Positions 7,969 to 16,444 of a stretch of 20,520 nucleotides of DNA are shown here, piece after piece. Source of the DNA: Silene noctiflora (Eukaryota; Streptophyta; Magnoliopsida; Caryophyllales; Caryophyllaceae); the NCBI GenBank assembly GCA_009801015.1, contig VHZZ01022052.1:3875-24394 (forward strand), in the 5' to 3' direction. A program made the position numbers and the translations under genes. Every line of letters begins with the position of its first letter. The stretch's first letter is position 1. The notes under the pieces are model-generated. The model was not told where the DNA came from, ran no database searches, and was given only the letters and a program-made list of their open reading frames with translations.

Positions 7969-9317
7969 TGTAATACCTCCATATAACAAGGTGCCCCATA
8001 TACCAAGATGCCTTACCAAGGCCACCCTAACACTTGATGATGCTACCATCTTGGTTACCCGAGGTACAATATATTAAAAGTGACCATCAAGAAACGACAT
8101 TTAAAGTTTAAGTAAAACGTGATACATCTCAAATCCCAACATCCAAAGATCCAATACAACTGTCTCAAAAACCAAACTACTAAAACCAAGATTGTTTGAA
8201 ACTATAGAGGAAGACTATCTAAAGATCGTGTGATGACTCCATCCCGAAGCAACCTGCGAGCTATCCAAGGCATACCTGCTAATCAACTGCTTACCATCCC
8301 CGAATGGATCATCACAGATTTCAAAACACATGAACGGGGTCAATTACTACATAATAAGATAAGACAAACACAACACATAATCACATTCCTCCAACTCCAC
8401 AATACTCCATAGACCTGACTACACACCAAGTGTGTGGTCCTGCCAGTTTACCCGTCATAATAGGTAAACCACTCCGTAAGTGGGGACCGCAGCCTTACCA
8501 CCTAAGCCCCGCTCAAAACCACAGAGCGCAAAACCCAATGATCATTAATGTGCACATCTCCCTTGTGACGGGAACCACAAGGGGCGAACAAGGGCGTGAA
8601 ACCATTCCCGCAAATGACTCCACTCAGCCGAGGGAGCACCTCGCGAACCGTATACAATTACAACATTTATCAATAAAACTGATAAACATGCCAATATCGA
8701 ACAATACCATCATAATCATAATTATACTCATATTATCACATCACCATAACCAATTAAACAATAACCGAGTAGGGAAAGCCTACCTGAGACGGAAATCACA
8801 AGACTAGCGCAAGAAATCAGAATCTCACTTCTACGAAATCACCTCCTATACAATAAACATTCAATTATAATCTACGCAACAATTAACTTCTAAAAACCCT
8901 CAATATACCCAATTAGGGTTTAAACAAAATTACTGAATCAACATAAAAATGACATAGAAGTCTTACCCATGATACGACGAACGCAATGATATAAAAAGCC
9001 CCAAACGAAGTAGAAGACAAGCCCTTGATTTGAAAGTAAAGAGGAGGATAGATCTTACGTTGCTTGAGAGATTTGAATGGTTTTATGAAAGTGAAGAGTG
9101 AAATGAAAGATGCGTCGATATAACAAAAGTCCTCTTTACTTTAAAATCAAGCCGGAAATAAAAACCTGTAACATCACAGCTACTCGATCGAGTAACTAAC
9201 GTACTTAATCGAGTTGGCCCAACTCGGTCGAGTTACTAACGAACATGACACTATCAGAATCTGATTCTTACTTACTCGATAGAGTACCCCAAAGATCAGA
9301 ATACCTGAGGTATTACA
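7969..9317 (-). repeat. 5' LTR of nested chromovirus
   Basis: This 1349-bp repeat runs from TGTAATACC to TATTACA. It is the partner of 1092-2450 and keeps the TG...CA ends. Differences from its partner include an imperfect direct duplication of about 17 bp near its start (CATATAACAAGGTGCC followed by CCATATACCAAGATGCC, about 7980-8012) and fewer palindromes in U3 (four against six). No convincing promoter could be fixed; the minus strand has a CATAAAACC stretch near 9077-9085 that could serve as a weak TATA. The open stretch 8430-8807 is an LTR shadow, not a gene. Confidence 0.92.
9181..9290. repeat. ACTCGATCGAGT palindrome cluster, 5' LTR copy
   Basis: Four copies are seen: one perfect, one TTAATCGAGT, one CTCGGTCGAGT and one CTCGATAGAGT. 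Compared with the other LTR about two repeat units have been lost between the first copy and the group near 9205. Confidence 0.85.
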
Positions 9318-9322
9318 AAAGT
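9318..9322. repeat. Target-site duplication, right copy (AAAGT)
   Basis: This is the partner of AAAGC at 934-938. The host RT reading resumes directly after it on the minus strand (DEWKTTF). Confidence 0.85.
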
Positions 9323-9700
9323 TGTCTTCCATTCATCTCCCTCTATAATTCTTACCTGGTGGTATCCCTGCCTAAGGTCAATTTTTGAGAAGACCTTAGC
9401 ACCCCTCAGCTCATCCAACATATCATCCAATATAGGGATGGGAAATCTGTATTTCACTGTGATGTTGTTGATGGCTCTGCTATTTGTACACATCCTCCAA
9501 GTGCCACCCTTCTTTGGTACCAACAGGGCAGGTACTACACAAGGACTTAGAGATTCCCTCATAAATCCCTTGCTCACTATAGTTCTTTGGTTGCAGTGGG
9601 ATCACACCTATAGGCAGACCTATTTGGCAATACAGATCCTGGCACAAGGTCAATATGGTGTTCAATGCCCCCTCGGTGGAGGAAATACACTTGTCTACTC
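9318..9700 (-). pseudogene. N-terminal part of reverse transcriptase, host Ty3/gypsy element
   Basis: From about 9690 down the minus strand reads GGIEHHIDLVPGSVLPNRSA, the usual entry to gypsy RT, then after a frameshift and tandem stops near 9575 the block [60 protein letters not shown] and QGYHQVRI, up to DEWKTTF at the insertion. The first catalytic Asp (FSKIDLR) is present. The match continues on the other side of the chromovirus at 933. In the motif MCTNSRAIN an Asn stands where Asp is usual. Confidence 0.88.
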
Positions 9701-10300
9701 TCTTGGAAACACATCCTTATACCTCAAGATTAATGGTTCAATGCCTGCAGGTATTTCAGGACTTTCTTTTTCTGATATTTTTTTTACAGTAAAATCATCA
9801 CAGGCCATTCTTGCTTTAGCTCCTTGATCATGGATGCCTTAGATAAGAACAATACTCCATTAAACTCCTTAGATATATTAGGGCTTCCATAGTTTCTCTG
9901 GTTTGGTGGCAATGGGATCAAGGTGACCTTCTTGCCTTCATGTCTGAAGCTGTAATGTCTGAAGCTCTAAATGTTCTCCTTCCTTGGTGACTTGTGTCTC
10001 TATAAAACTCTCATAGCCTCCTTAACAGCAGGTGGCAAGCATCTATAGGAACAACATCACAAAAGACTTCATCTTTGTAGACTTTTATAATTGAAAATGG
10101 GACTAAACACTGCTTATCAACTTTTACCTCTGCACCGTTGTTTAACCATCTCAGTTTGTAGGGATTAGGGTGTTCTTATGTCACCAGATTTAGCTTGTTG
10201 ACCATGGTGATGGTAGCCACATTGGTACCACTTCCTCCATAAATAATTAAGTTACAGACCCTCCCCTAGACTGTACATCTACTTCTGAAGATCAAGGATC
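9701..10300 (-). pseudogene. Protease region and linker, host Ty3/gypsy element
   Basis: The minus strand reads VCNLIIYGGSGTNVA from about 10262, followed by MVNKLNLVT, EHPNPYKLRWLNNGAEVKV, QCLVPFSI, DEVFCDVVPIDACHLLL and, further on, EGKKVTLIPLPPNQ (about 9940-9900). This is the retropepsin-like domain typical of one plant gypsy group with an Asp-Gly-Gly active site. Here that Asp is Tyr, so the catalytic residue is lost. Several stops (for example after NLVT and after LLLRRL) and frameshifts follow. The end near 9701-9780 (SPEIPAGIEPLILRYKDVFP) leads into RT in another frame. Confidence 0.75.
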
Positions 10301-11447
10301 TTTAGTCAGCTTCTAATGGTGTTGGTGTGGAATGCATGACCCTCCATAAGACTAGGTTGTGTCATGTGTCAGGGTGAGCAACAACCTGGTCTTGGCTTGA
10401 CCCTTCCTCAGTCTCAATTTATTTTAGAACCAGATTCTCATCTTCCTCATACTCAACCAACCCCTCTCTTTCCCATTCCTCAACTTCCATAGCAGTCAAT
10501 GCTCTCTTGGAATGACACTCTTTCCTGAAATGGCCATACCCTTGGCATTGGAAACGTTTTATCTTTTCCTAAGTCACAAGAGTGTTGATCTTTGGGTTCA
10601 TGAGGGCCTTTCTTTTATCTAGGGTGGTTTGGATAGTTGGTTTAGGGGTTTCTCCAATTTTAACTCCAGTGTAAGGCCTGAATGTAGATCTAGTAGCAGT
10701 TTTGGATGTTGGTGGTTTGTTTTCCCCATTTCTCCACTCTCAAAGGCAGGTTCACCACAACATCATATGACCAAAGAGGTTGTAGTCTAACCTTACTAAC
10801 AATATTTCCATCAAGAACTTCTAAGAACCTAGCAATTTTCTGCTCAGGCTTCTCATTTAATTCACATTGCAAGGTCAACAGCTCAAACTCCCTAAGATAA
10901 TCTTCCACAGATTTATCCTGTTGTTTTAGTTTTGATAATTTTATGAAAAGATCTTGAGTATAATCCTTGGTTACAAATTTATCCATCAATTTCTTCTTAT
11001 GTTTGGTCCAAGATCTAAGTGGTTCTTTACCATCTTTAATTCTCCAATGTTTCATGTTATCATACCAGTGAGATGCATACCCTTTCAATTTTAAGACAAC
11101 ACTTTAAAAGACCTAATATAATTTTAACCCTTATACTCAAATATTTTTCAACATCCCTAATCCATTCTAACAAGTCATTAGGATCTAAACTGCCATTACA
11201 ATCAAGGATCTCTACCATGAGGTGTATCAGTGTGTTCTGGAATTTCTGCTTGAATGCTTTCATCTGACTCTGAGTTGCACTCCTCTTCATTTATTTGAGG
11301 CCCTCTCCCAGTAGCCAAGAACCCTTGACCTCTGCCCCTTCCTCTGCCTGGTTGAGGTCCTCCTCTAGGTGGTGATGTTGGGATGTTTGCCATGACATTA
11401 TTAAAAGCATCTAATACTGTGTTGGTGTTACCATCCATAAGTTCCAT
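10301..11447 (-). pseudogene. Gag region, host Ty3/gypsy element
   Basis: The reading starts at ATG 11447-11445 (MELMDGNTNTVLDAFNNVMA) with a Gly/Arg-rich segment (PGRGRGRGQG) and an acidic segment, then a frameshift near 11210 and the capsid block: NGSLDPNDLLEWIRDVEKYL, another frameshift near 11100, then KGYASHWYDNMKHWRIKDGK, LMDKFVTKDYTQDLFIKLS, SVEDYLREFELLTLQCEL and RLQPLWSYDVVVNLPLRVEK. A degenerate zinc knuckle lies at about 10514-10556: FQCQGYGHFRKEC, in which the first Cys of the CCHC pattern is Arg. The gag start lies only about 60 bases from the primer-binding site, as expected. All reading frames are broken. Confidence 0.85.
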
Positions 11448-11505
11448 TCTCTACTCAATTGCAGTCAATCTCTGATGTAATTGAGAAATATAAACTCACA
11501 ACCAA

Positions 11506-11520
11506 GTCTCTGATAACCAA
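11506..11520 (-). other. Primer-binding site, host Ty3/gypsy element (mutated)
   Basis: The minus strand reads TTGGTTATCAGAGAC just inside the LTR. It matches the initiator tRNA-Met type TGGTATCAGAG except for one inserted T and a later mismatch. Its position next to the LTR and ahead of gag supports the call. Confidence 0.7.
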
Positions 11521-11522
11521 AT

Positions 11523-12781
11523 TGGAGTGTAATACTAAAGGGTTTGGTGGAATTGAACAATGCCTGACAACTCAACTAAATGAAAAATCCTGAAATTTAG
11601 AATGAATGCAATAAACTTCTGTAATTTGAGAAAAATAGCAAATGACATCCTAGATTAATGAAATTTGGAGAACCATTAGAGTTAAACTCCAGCTAACTCT
11701 GATAAAAATTTCAAGATCTAACTTTGAGTTTAACTATTTTTAAAAATTCGAACAATTCTGAAAGAAAGAAGAACTCTGACAGAACTGGCCTGAGTTGAAA
11801 TTATGACGGAAATTTGGAGCCTAGGATATAATTATCAACTTAAAACTCCACTGAATTCTCACAGGATGTTCTAAGATAATAATTTAAGAGAATAAACTAA
11901 AGAAACCACAGATTAACACGGGATTCTTAAGCCTAAACTCAATAACAAAGATCATTCAAACCACAGTCTGAGCACAAGTTTGATCGAGCCTTGCCACAGG
12001 TCCTTAATCAACACTTACAGTCTAAGCACAAAATGTTATTAAGCCTGACTCTAAACTACAGTCTTGGCACCAGTTTAAGAGTATTGATTTGAGAGAATTC
12101 TCAGGTTTTAATCATTAACCAAGTCTGAAAAATAGCAAGTGAGGTGAAGGTCCTTATATAGGCCTTTCTCTCTGAATACAACTTATAATTTGACCTAAGA
12201 TACCCATTAAGGGGCCAGGATTTGATCTAAGATACAAATAAGACACTAAAGTTATCTTACAAGGTGAAAATAAATGACTGAAAGGTAAAAATAAGGCAAC
12301 TGAAACAGACAACAAAAGAGATGCAGGTTGATGGTGACTTGTTCAGCATTGGAGGTTGTTTGTCTTTGGCTGTTAGTTTGTGGGGACGAGCCAACCTTGA
12401 AAATAAAGTCTTATCTTGCTTAAGGTGGTATCTCAAATGAGGAAAGACAAGGCAAAATGAGCTTAAGCAACAACTTTCCATGTTTAGCCAGAGATGGCAA
12501 AACTGCTTTACTGCTTTTCTGAATTTGTGTTCTTCCTGCAACTTGATTTTCAGCTTGGGTTTCTGAGGATTTACAATGGAAATTAGAAATGGTTCCCTAG
12601 GACTTAATTAAGCTTTGTTGAACAAGCTTTCAGCTGGCCAAGGTGGCAGTTGGTGGTTTGGTTCGAGTTGATTAAAAATTGCCTTAAAACTGGACCCTGT
12701 AGTGGCCATGGTTAGGGCATTGTCAGAGCTTGTGTGGCATGGCTCTTGGTCTTGGCTAGCCTGGCCTATGGCTCCTGCTGC
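11523..12781 (-). repeat. 5' LTR of host Ty3/gypsy element (outer end uncertain)
   Basis: The inner end is TGGAGTGTAATAC at 11523, two bases outside the primer-binding site. The outer end cannot be proven, because the partner LTR is outside the window; 12781 is a guess from a CA at 12780-12781, beyond which the sequence changes to TTA/ACT-rich repeats. The minus strand has a TATA box at 12154-12160, so R and U5 would lie at about 12120-11523 and U3 to the right. Three copies of ACAGTCTnnGCAC (11963, 12017, 12058) lie downstream of the TATA. The open stretch 12257-12541 shows no domain and is taken as chance. Confidence 0.55.
12154..12160 (-). promoter_or_regulatory. TATA box in host gypsy LTR
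   Basis: The minus strand reads GGCCTATATAAGGACC, a strong plant-like TATA (TATATAA). It faces the primer-binding site and gag, at the distance expected for an LTR promoter. Confidence 0.6.
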
Positions 12782-13227
12782 AACTACTGCCGCATTAATA
12801 TTTATAATTTCACTACTCCCGTCATAATTATTGTTACTTTCACTACAACCGCATTAATATTGACAATTTCACTACTCTCAGTGTTACTTCTATTACTTTT
12901 AATACTCCCGCTCACTACAAATATTGTTACTTTGACTATTCAAATGAATGATTACTATCATATATATTATTATATCCAATGTTACTACAATTCTTTTCAC
13001 TACTAATAGAAGAGTTACTTCTATTACTTTCACTACTCTCGCTCGCTGCTAATATTGTTACTTTGACTATTCAAATGAGTGATTACTATCATATTACTAT
13101 ATCCAATGTTATTACAATTCTTTTCACTACTAACATAATTACTTTTACTATTTAGGCATGCAATTTTAAGAGGCTTATATATTTATATAAATATATTAGA
13201 TATATGCATCAAATCAAATTGAAATTG
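12782..13227. repeat. Low-complexity tandem repeats rich in TTACT/TTTCACTAC
   Basis: The block contains two levels of repeat. About 60-bp units sharing CCGCATTAATATT and ATTTCACTACTC start near 12788 and 12848. Then a unit of about 125-130 bp occurs twice, at about 12882-13010 and 13012-13137, sharing ATTGTTACTTTGACTATTC, TCCAATGTTA and CAATTCTTTTCACTACTAA. The rest to 13227 is AT-rich. The open stretch 12734-13006 is made of this repeat and is not a gene. Origin unknown. Confidence 0.75.
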
Positions 13228-14300
13228 TAACACCCGCGAAATTCTGACTTTGGAATTTATAACTTATTTAACTATTTTATTACTCTATTTATATTTTAAA
13301 ACCTATTTTTATAAAAATAGCATTTATTATGTAGATTTTTATTTCTCGTGACCGTCTTGGCCATTTAGGACCTAGAGATGGGTTCTATGTCGATTTTTAG
13401 TTGAAACCGACTCATATCGAGTTGTTGGGCCAAGTCTTGCTTTTGGGCCTTTTTAGACTCCTTCCTCTACATAAAACCCTTGTAACATCTCCTTCTTCAT
13501 TCTAATTTTTTGAAATTTCCTCTCAAACAAGGCACCATTGAAACCCTTCTTCCATAAGAGCTTAAACCTTACATAGCTCTCTCAATTCTCTCGCCCTCCA
13601 TCTTTCCAAGTAATGAAACTTCCTCCTTTTTTAGTCTTATAAAAACTCCATCTTTCTGGGGTTTGATTAACTAACACTTTTATTTGAAATTCTTGTGTAG
13701 AAAGAAACTTGGATGACCCGGACGCGGATAGCTATGAGATCGACGAAAGCTTGGAAGATTAGAAGTGCAAAAAGGTAACGGCGATAGGTTACTCTGTATT
13801 ATATCATTTATGTGCTTTAACTGTTAAACACTAGTCTTTGTTTTGATAAGGCTAGTATCTTTACATGATAATTCATGTTTCTTTCTTGAATAAGTGTTGT
13901 TGGAAGTTGTCTTATACTTGGGTGTGGATTACTAAGTATATTTATTGCAATTATTGTCAATTGGGTAAAGTTTGATGCTTGAATTTGTTAATTGTTGAAA
14001 TCCGCCTCAATTATTGTAATACCATGTATTTTAAAGCTTGGTCAATGGTTAGTCAATGGTGAAATGAGAAATATGTTTTATAAATTATATTTATTAAATT
14101 ACGAGATTAGGTTGTGAGACGGGAATAAATAATAAAATATAAATGAGTCAGGATTAGTCATGAAGGGCGTGTGACTTACGAAGCAAAGGGAAGTGCTTTT
14201 CTAGTGTGTAATAATAAGATAAATAATATTACTAATAATAATAATAATATGACATATTATAATTTGGTAAGTTCCTAACAATTTTCTAATTGCCTTACCC
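13228..14300 (+). mobile_element. LTR-like sequence, start TGTAACACCCGCG; end not found
   Basis: TGTAACACCCGCG at 13228 looks like the start of a plant gypsy LTR. Within 240 bases follow a TATA-like CATAAAACC (13470-13478) and a CT-rich transcript-start-like stretch. Possible splice signals lie further on: a pyrimidine-rich acceptor ending GTGTAG at 13700 and a donor AAAAAGGTAACG at about 13773. Between them an 18-codon acidic reading, with LDDPDADSYEIDESLED, stops at 13760-13762. No partner LTR, primer-binding site or polyprotein is visible, so this may be a solo or truncated LTR, or the 5' untranslated part of a lost gene. The remaining sequence to 14300 is AT-rich without features, apart from a short AAT repeat near 14230-14255. 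Confidence 0.4.
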
Positions 14301-14368
14301 TACTACTATATAAGCAAGCAAACCAACTCTATTAGTCCTTATTTCACATAATTTTCACAACAACTCAC

Positions 14369-14419
<51 letters not shown>

Positions 14420-14470
14420 AAAAAGGAGGAAAAGAAGCAACCATCTCAAATATTTGTCTCAAGGTAAGAA
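14301..14470 (+). promoter_or_regulatory. Promoter-like block with TA/GA microsatellite and splice donor
   Basis: TATATAAG at 14307-14314 is followed about 30 bases later by a pyrimidine-rich stretch, an (AT)n run (about 14369-14385), a (GA)n run of about 30 bases (14386-14415), an A run, and TCTCAAGGTAAGAAT at about 14457-14471, a good plant splice-donor match. Such an order is typical of a Pol II promoter with a GA-rich 5' leader and a leader intron. No coding exon is found downstream within the window, where a TRIM and a copia element are inserted, so it may be a broken gene promoter or LTR. Function is inferred only. Confidence 0.4.
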
Positions 14471-14715
14471 TTTTTAAATCGTCCTTCAATTATTTTATAT
14501 TGTTAATACCGTTGACCACCGTATACTCGACCTTGACCGTGACCTTTGTTGTAACATGGTCGTGACCCCGCCGGTGCTGCTTTGACCACCGTTGACGGCT
14601 AGGATAACTTATTGTTGTGGTTGTTTAAACCGTGTATAAACACGGGATTTTAGGCTTGCACTATGGTTGGCGTGACCTGGGTGAGGGTAGGTTTGTTTCT
14701 TGGTGGTGGGTTGGT
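14471..14715. other. GT-rich non-coding DNA left of the TRIM
   Basis: This is non-coding sequence with frequent TTGACC/GTTGAC motifs. AAACCGTGT at 14627 is the first member of the about 178-bp repeat series that continues right of the TRIM. Confidence 0.5.
14711..14715. repeat. Target-site duplication of the TRIM, left copy (TTGGT)
   Basis: The right copy at 15567-15571 is TCGGT, a match at four of five bases, directly next to the TG and CA ends of the element. Confidence 0.75.
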
Positions 14716-14848
14716 TGTAACACCACAACCCATACCTAGGATCAGAAGCAGTCACTCACGGTAACTTGCCAAGCCTTGTACATGGCCCACAGATCAACAC
14801 GGGTCCATTCTAGCGCATTTTGTCCTCACAGATGCGCAAAACGGGAAC

Positions 14849-14910
14849 CTTCCCAGGAGGTCACCTATCGTAAGACTATTCTGAGCCAAGCACGCTTAAC
14901 TGTGGAATTC
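14849..14910 (-). promoter_or_regulatory. 5S-rRNA-like Pol III promoter region, 3' LTR of Cassandra
   Basis: The minus strand contains AGTTAAGCGTGCTTGG, identical to the conserved box A of plant 5S rRNA, and GGTGACCTCCTGGGAAG, the box C core. The spacer and the start of box C carry changes (GATAGGTGACC where GATGGGTGACC is usual). In the family these boxes can direct Pol III transcription. Confidence 0.88.
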
Positions 14911-15350
14911 TTTTGCATGGATAACCTGAAAAGAAAGTGCAATTTGTTGATATGAGTAGTACTTTAAATCCCTTTAAGCATTAGTTAGATTTTACGCCTA
15001 TCAATGGATCTCTTCAAGAGGGTACCCCACTCGAATAACGTATTCGGTTCAGTGGAGTATTACACACCCCCACTTGAAGAACGCAACATCCTCGTTGCGT
15101 CTGGCAGTATCTGATCGTAGCCGAGTCAAACCCAGAATCCTCCCCCGCTAGGTTGGTGACCCGGGTACTCCAGACCACAGGCTCACTAGACGGTCGCAGG
15201 GTTGCTCTAATACCACTTGTAACACCCTGACCAAAACCTAGGGTCGGGAGTGGTCACTCACGGTAGCTTGCCAGGCTGTGTAGATGGCCCACAGATCAAC
15301 GCGGGTCCTTTCCAGTGCATTTTGTCCTCACTCATGCGCATCCCAGGAAC

Positions 15351-15412
15351 CTTCCCAGGAGGTCATCCATCCTAAGACTACTCTCAGCCAAATACGCTTA
15401 ACTTTGGAGTTC
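15351..15412 (-). promoter_or_regulatory. 5S-rRNA-like Pol III promoter region, 5' LTR of Cassandra
   Basis: The minus strand reads AGTTAAGCGTATTTGG (box A with two changes), then GAGAGTAGTCTTAGGATGG and TGACCTCCTGGGAAG. Its spacer and box C are closer to 5S rRNA than those of the other LTR, while its box A is worse. Neither LTR keeps all parts. Confidence 0.88.
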
Positions 15413-15566
15413 TTTCGCATGGATAACCAGAAAAGAAAGTGCACTTTGTTGATATGAGTAGTACTTTCAATCCCTTTAAGCACTAGTCATATTTTAAGCC
15501 TATCAATGGACCTCTTCAAGGAGGTACCCCACCCGAATAACGTATTGGGTTCAGTGGAGTATTACA

Positions 15567-16016
15567 TCGGTCATGGTGGTAGTGCTGGGGTGGTTAAAGA
15601 CGATGGTTTGGATTGGTTCTCGCCGGAGTTGTGATAGGGCATGTGTGTTGGTTGTTATTAAACCGTGTATTTGCGGGTTTTGGCACCTCTGTGTTTCGAT
15701 GAGGGTTGACCCTGGTTGCGTGCTGCCGATGGTTCCACCGTGGGTCAGAGGAGACCACAGTGGTGGCTATTGGTGGTGCTTGATGGTTGTTGAGGGATTG
15801 TGTGACGAGTTTGGTGTGGCTGTTAGGGGACGGTTTTGAACCGTGTGTGGGGACGTTGTGGTTGTTGGCTGTGGTTGGTAGAGACGGCGGATGTAGGGTA
15901 GTTGGTTTGATGGTGTTAGTGGGCCAGGTTGTCGTGGCTAGGTGGTGGTTGGAGGGGGTATACACGGGTGGTCTGGGTAGTTGTCAAACACGGGTAAACC
16001 GTGTAATGGGTTAATT
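15567..16016. repeat. GT-rich diverged tandem repeats, about 178 bp, right of the TRIM
   Basis: The plus strand is rich in G and T with many GGTGGT and GGTTGT motifs. The landmark AACCGTGT occurs at about 15661, 15839 and 15997. Together with 14627, and after taking out the TRIM with one target copy (856 bp), the first two intervals are 177 and 178 bases and the last about 158. Context such as TTGGTTGT before and CGGGTTTTGGC after the landmark also recurs in degraded form. The open stretches 15573-15839 (+) and 15594-15965 (-) come from this composition and show no protein domain. Confidence 0.55.
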
Positions 16017-16444
16017 GGGACGAGTTTTTGAAACGGGTTTTATTATGTTAAATCATATTGTTTTATAATTTAATTAATTGTGGTGTAATTAGTTTAATTA
16101 ATTATAAATGGAATAATTAGTAATTTAAAATATAATTTATGTTAGGTGACGGTTTTGGGGAAGAGTATTATTAGTTGATTTACGTAGACTGCTTTATTGG
16201 ATTATTTTCTAATCAGGTAGGATAACTTAACTATATGCATTATTAAATTATGGAAGTTATTATGAGGCATATGAGATTATATTTATATTTGGCATTGGAT
16301 GATTTTTATGATTTAGTTTATTATTGGTTATGAATATTTTTGGCATAATATTTCTGGTGGATGCCCCAGCTTCGTGTCTGGGATGATTATTATTAATTGT
16401 TGCATACATTTGCATAACACTTTATTGACTTATTTATTTATATA
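16017..16444. other. AT-rich non-coding DNA before the copia LTR
   Basis: I see no gene. There is a short stem-loop (CCCAG, loop CTTCGTGT, CTGGG) at about 16365-16382. The copia element begins at 16445; the preceding ATATA would be its left target copy, but the other side is off the window. Confidence 0.5.

Larger units (their letters stand above)
939..9317 (-). mobile_element. Nested Ty3/gypsy chromovirus (Tekay/Del-like), complete but inactive
   Basis: The element begins with TGTAACACC at 939, ends with TATTACA at 9317 and is flanked by AAAGC/AAAGT. In its own orientation (minus) the order is 5' LTR (7969-9317), primer-binding site (7954-7965), leader, gag with zinc knuckle, protease, RT, RNase H, integrase with chromodomain, polypurine tract, 3' LTR (1092-2450), and then an extra scar (939-1091). 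Gag-pol order with integrase after RNase H, plus a GPY module and a chromodomain, places it among chromoviruses; the Tekay/Del assignment is from the look of the C-terminus and is less certain. At least nine stops or frameshifts disable the polyprotein. Insertion is in the RT gene of an older gypsy element. Confidence 0.9.
14716..15566 (-). mobile_element. Cassandra-type TRIM retrotransposon, complete
   Basis: Two 349-bp LTRs, 14716-15064 and 15218-15566, both TGTAACACC...GTATTACA, flank only 153 bp. The direction is minus: TGGTATTAGAGC (15204-15215) lies two bases inside the right LTR as a tRNA-Met-type primer-binding site, and the purine tract AGTGGGGGTG (15065-15074) adjoins the left LTR. 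There is no coding capacity, so it depends on other elements for movement. Each LTR holds a stretch closely resembling the internal part of plant 5S rRNA, the hallmark of the Cassandra family, whose known sizes fit. Hand comparison gave about 48 differences and no length change between the LTRs (about 14 %), so this is an old insertion. Confidence 0.92.

Noticed and set aside
12257..12541. Minus-strand 94-codon open stretch in the host LTR
   Set aside because: Lies in probable U3, upstream of the TATA, with no recognisable domain; probably chance.
14015..14035. TGTAATACCATG as a further LTR end
   Set aside because: No partner end, primer-binding site or duplication was found; a match of nine bases in AT-rich DNA can be chance.
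14077..14113. AT-rich stretch ending AAATTACGAG, similar to the LTR tip at 36-52
   Set aside because: The shared part is only about ten bases plus AT-rich sequence, and the following bases differ, so it does not prove that the two belong to one family.
15351..15412. A 5S rRNA gene
   Set aside because: Only the internal part of 5S rRNA is present, it occurs in both LTRs of one element, and ends and flanks are LTR sequence; this is the Cassandra hallmark.
15573..15839. Plus-strand 88-codon open stretch, and the antisense one at 15594-15965
   Set aside because: Produced by GT-rich repeat composition with few stops; rich in Trp, Val and Cys without any pattern.
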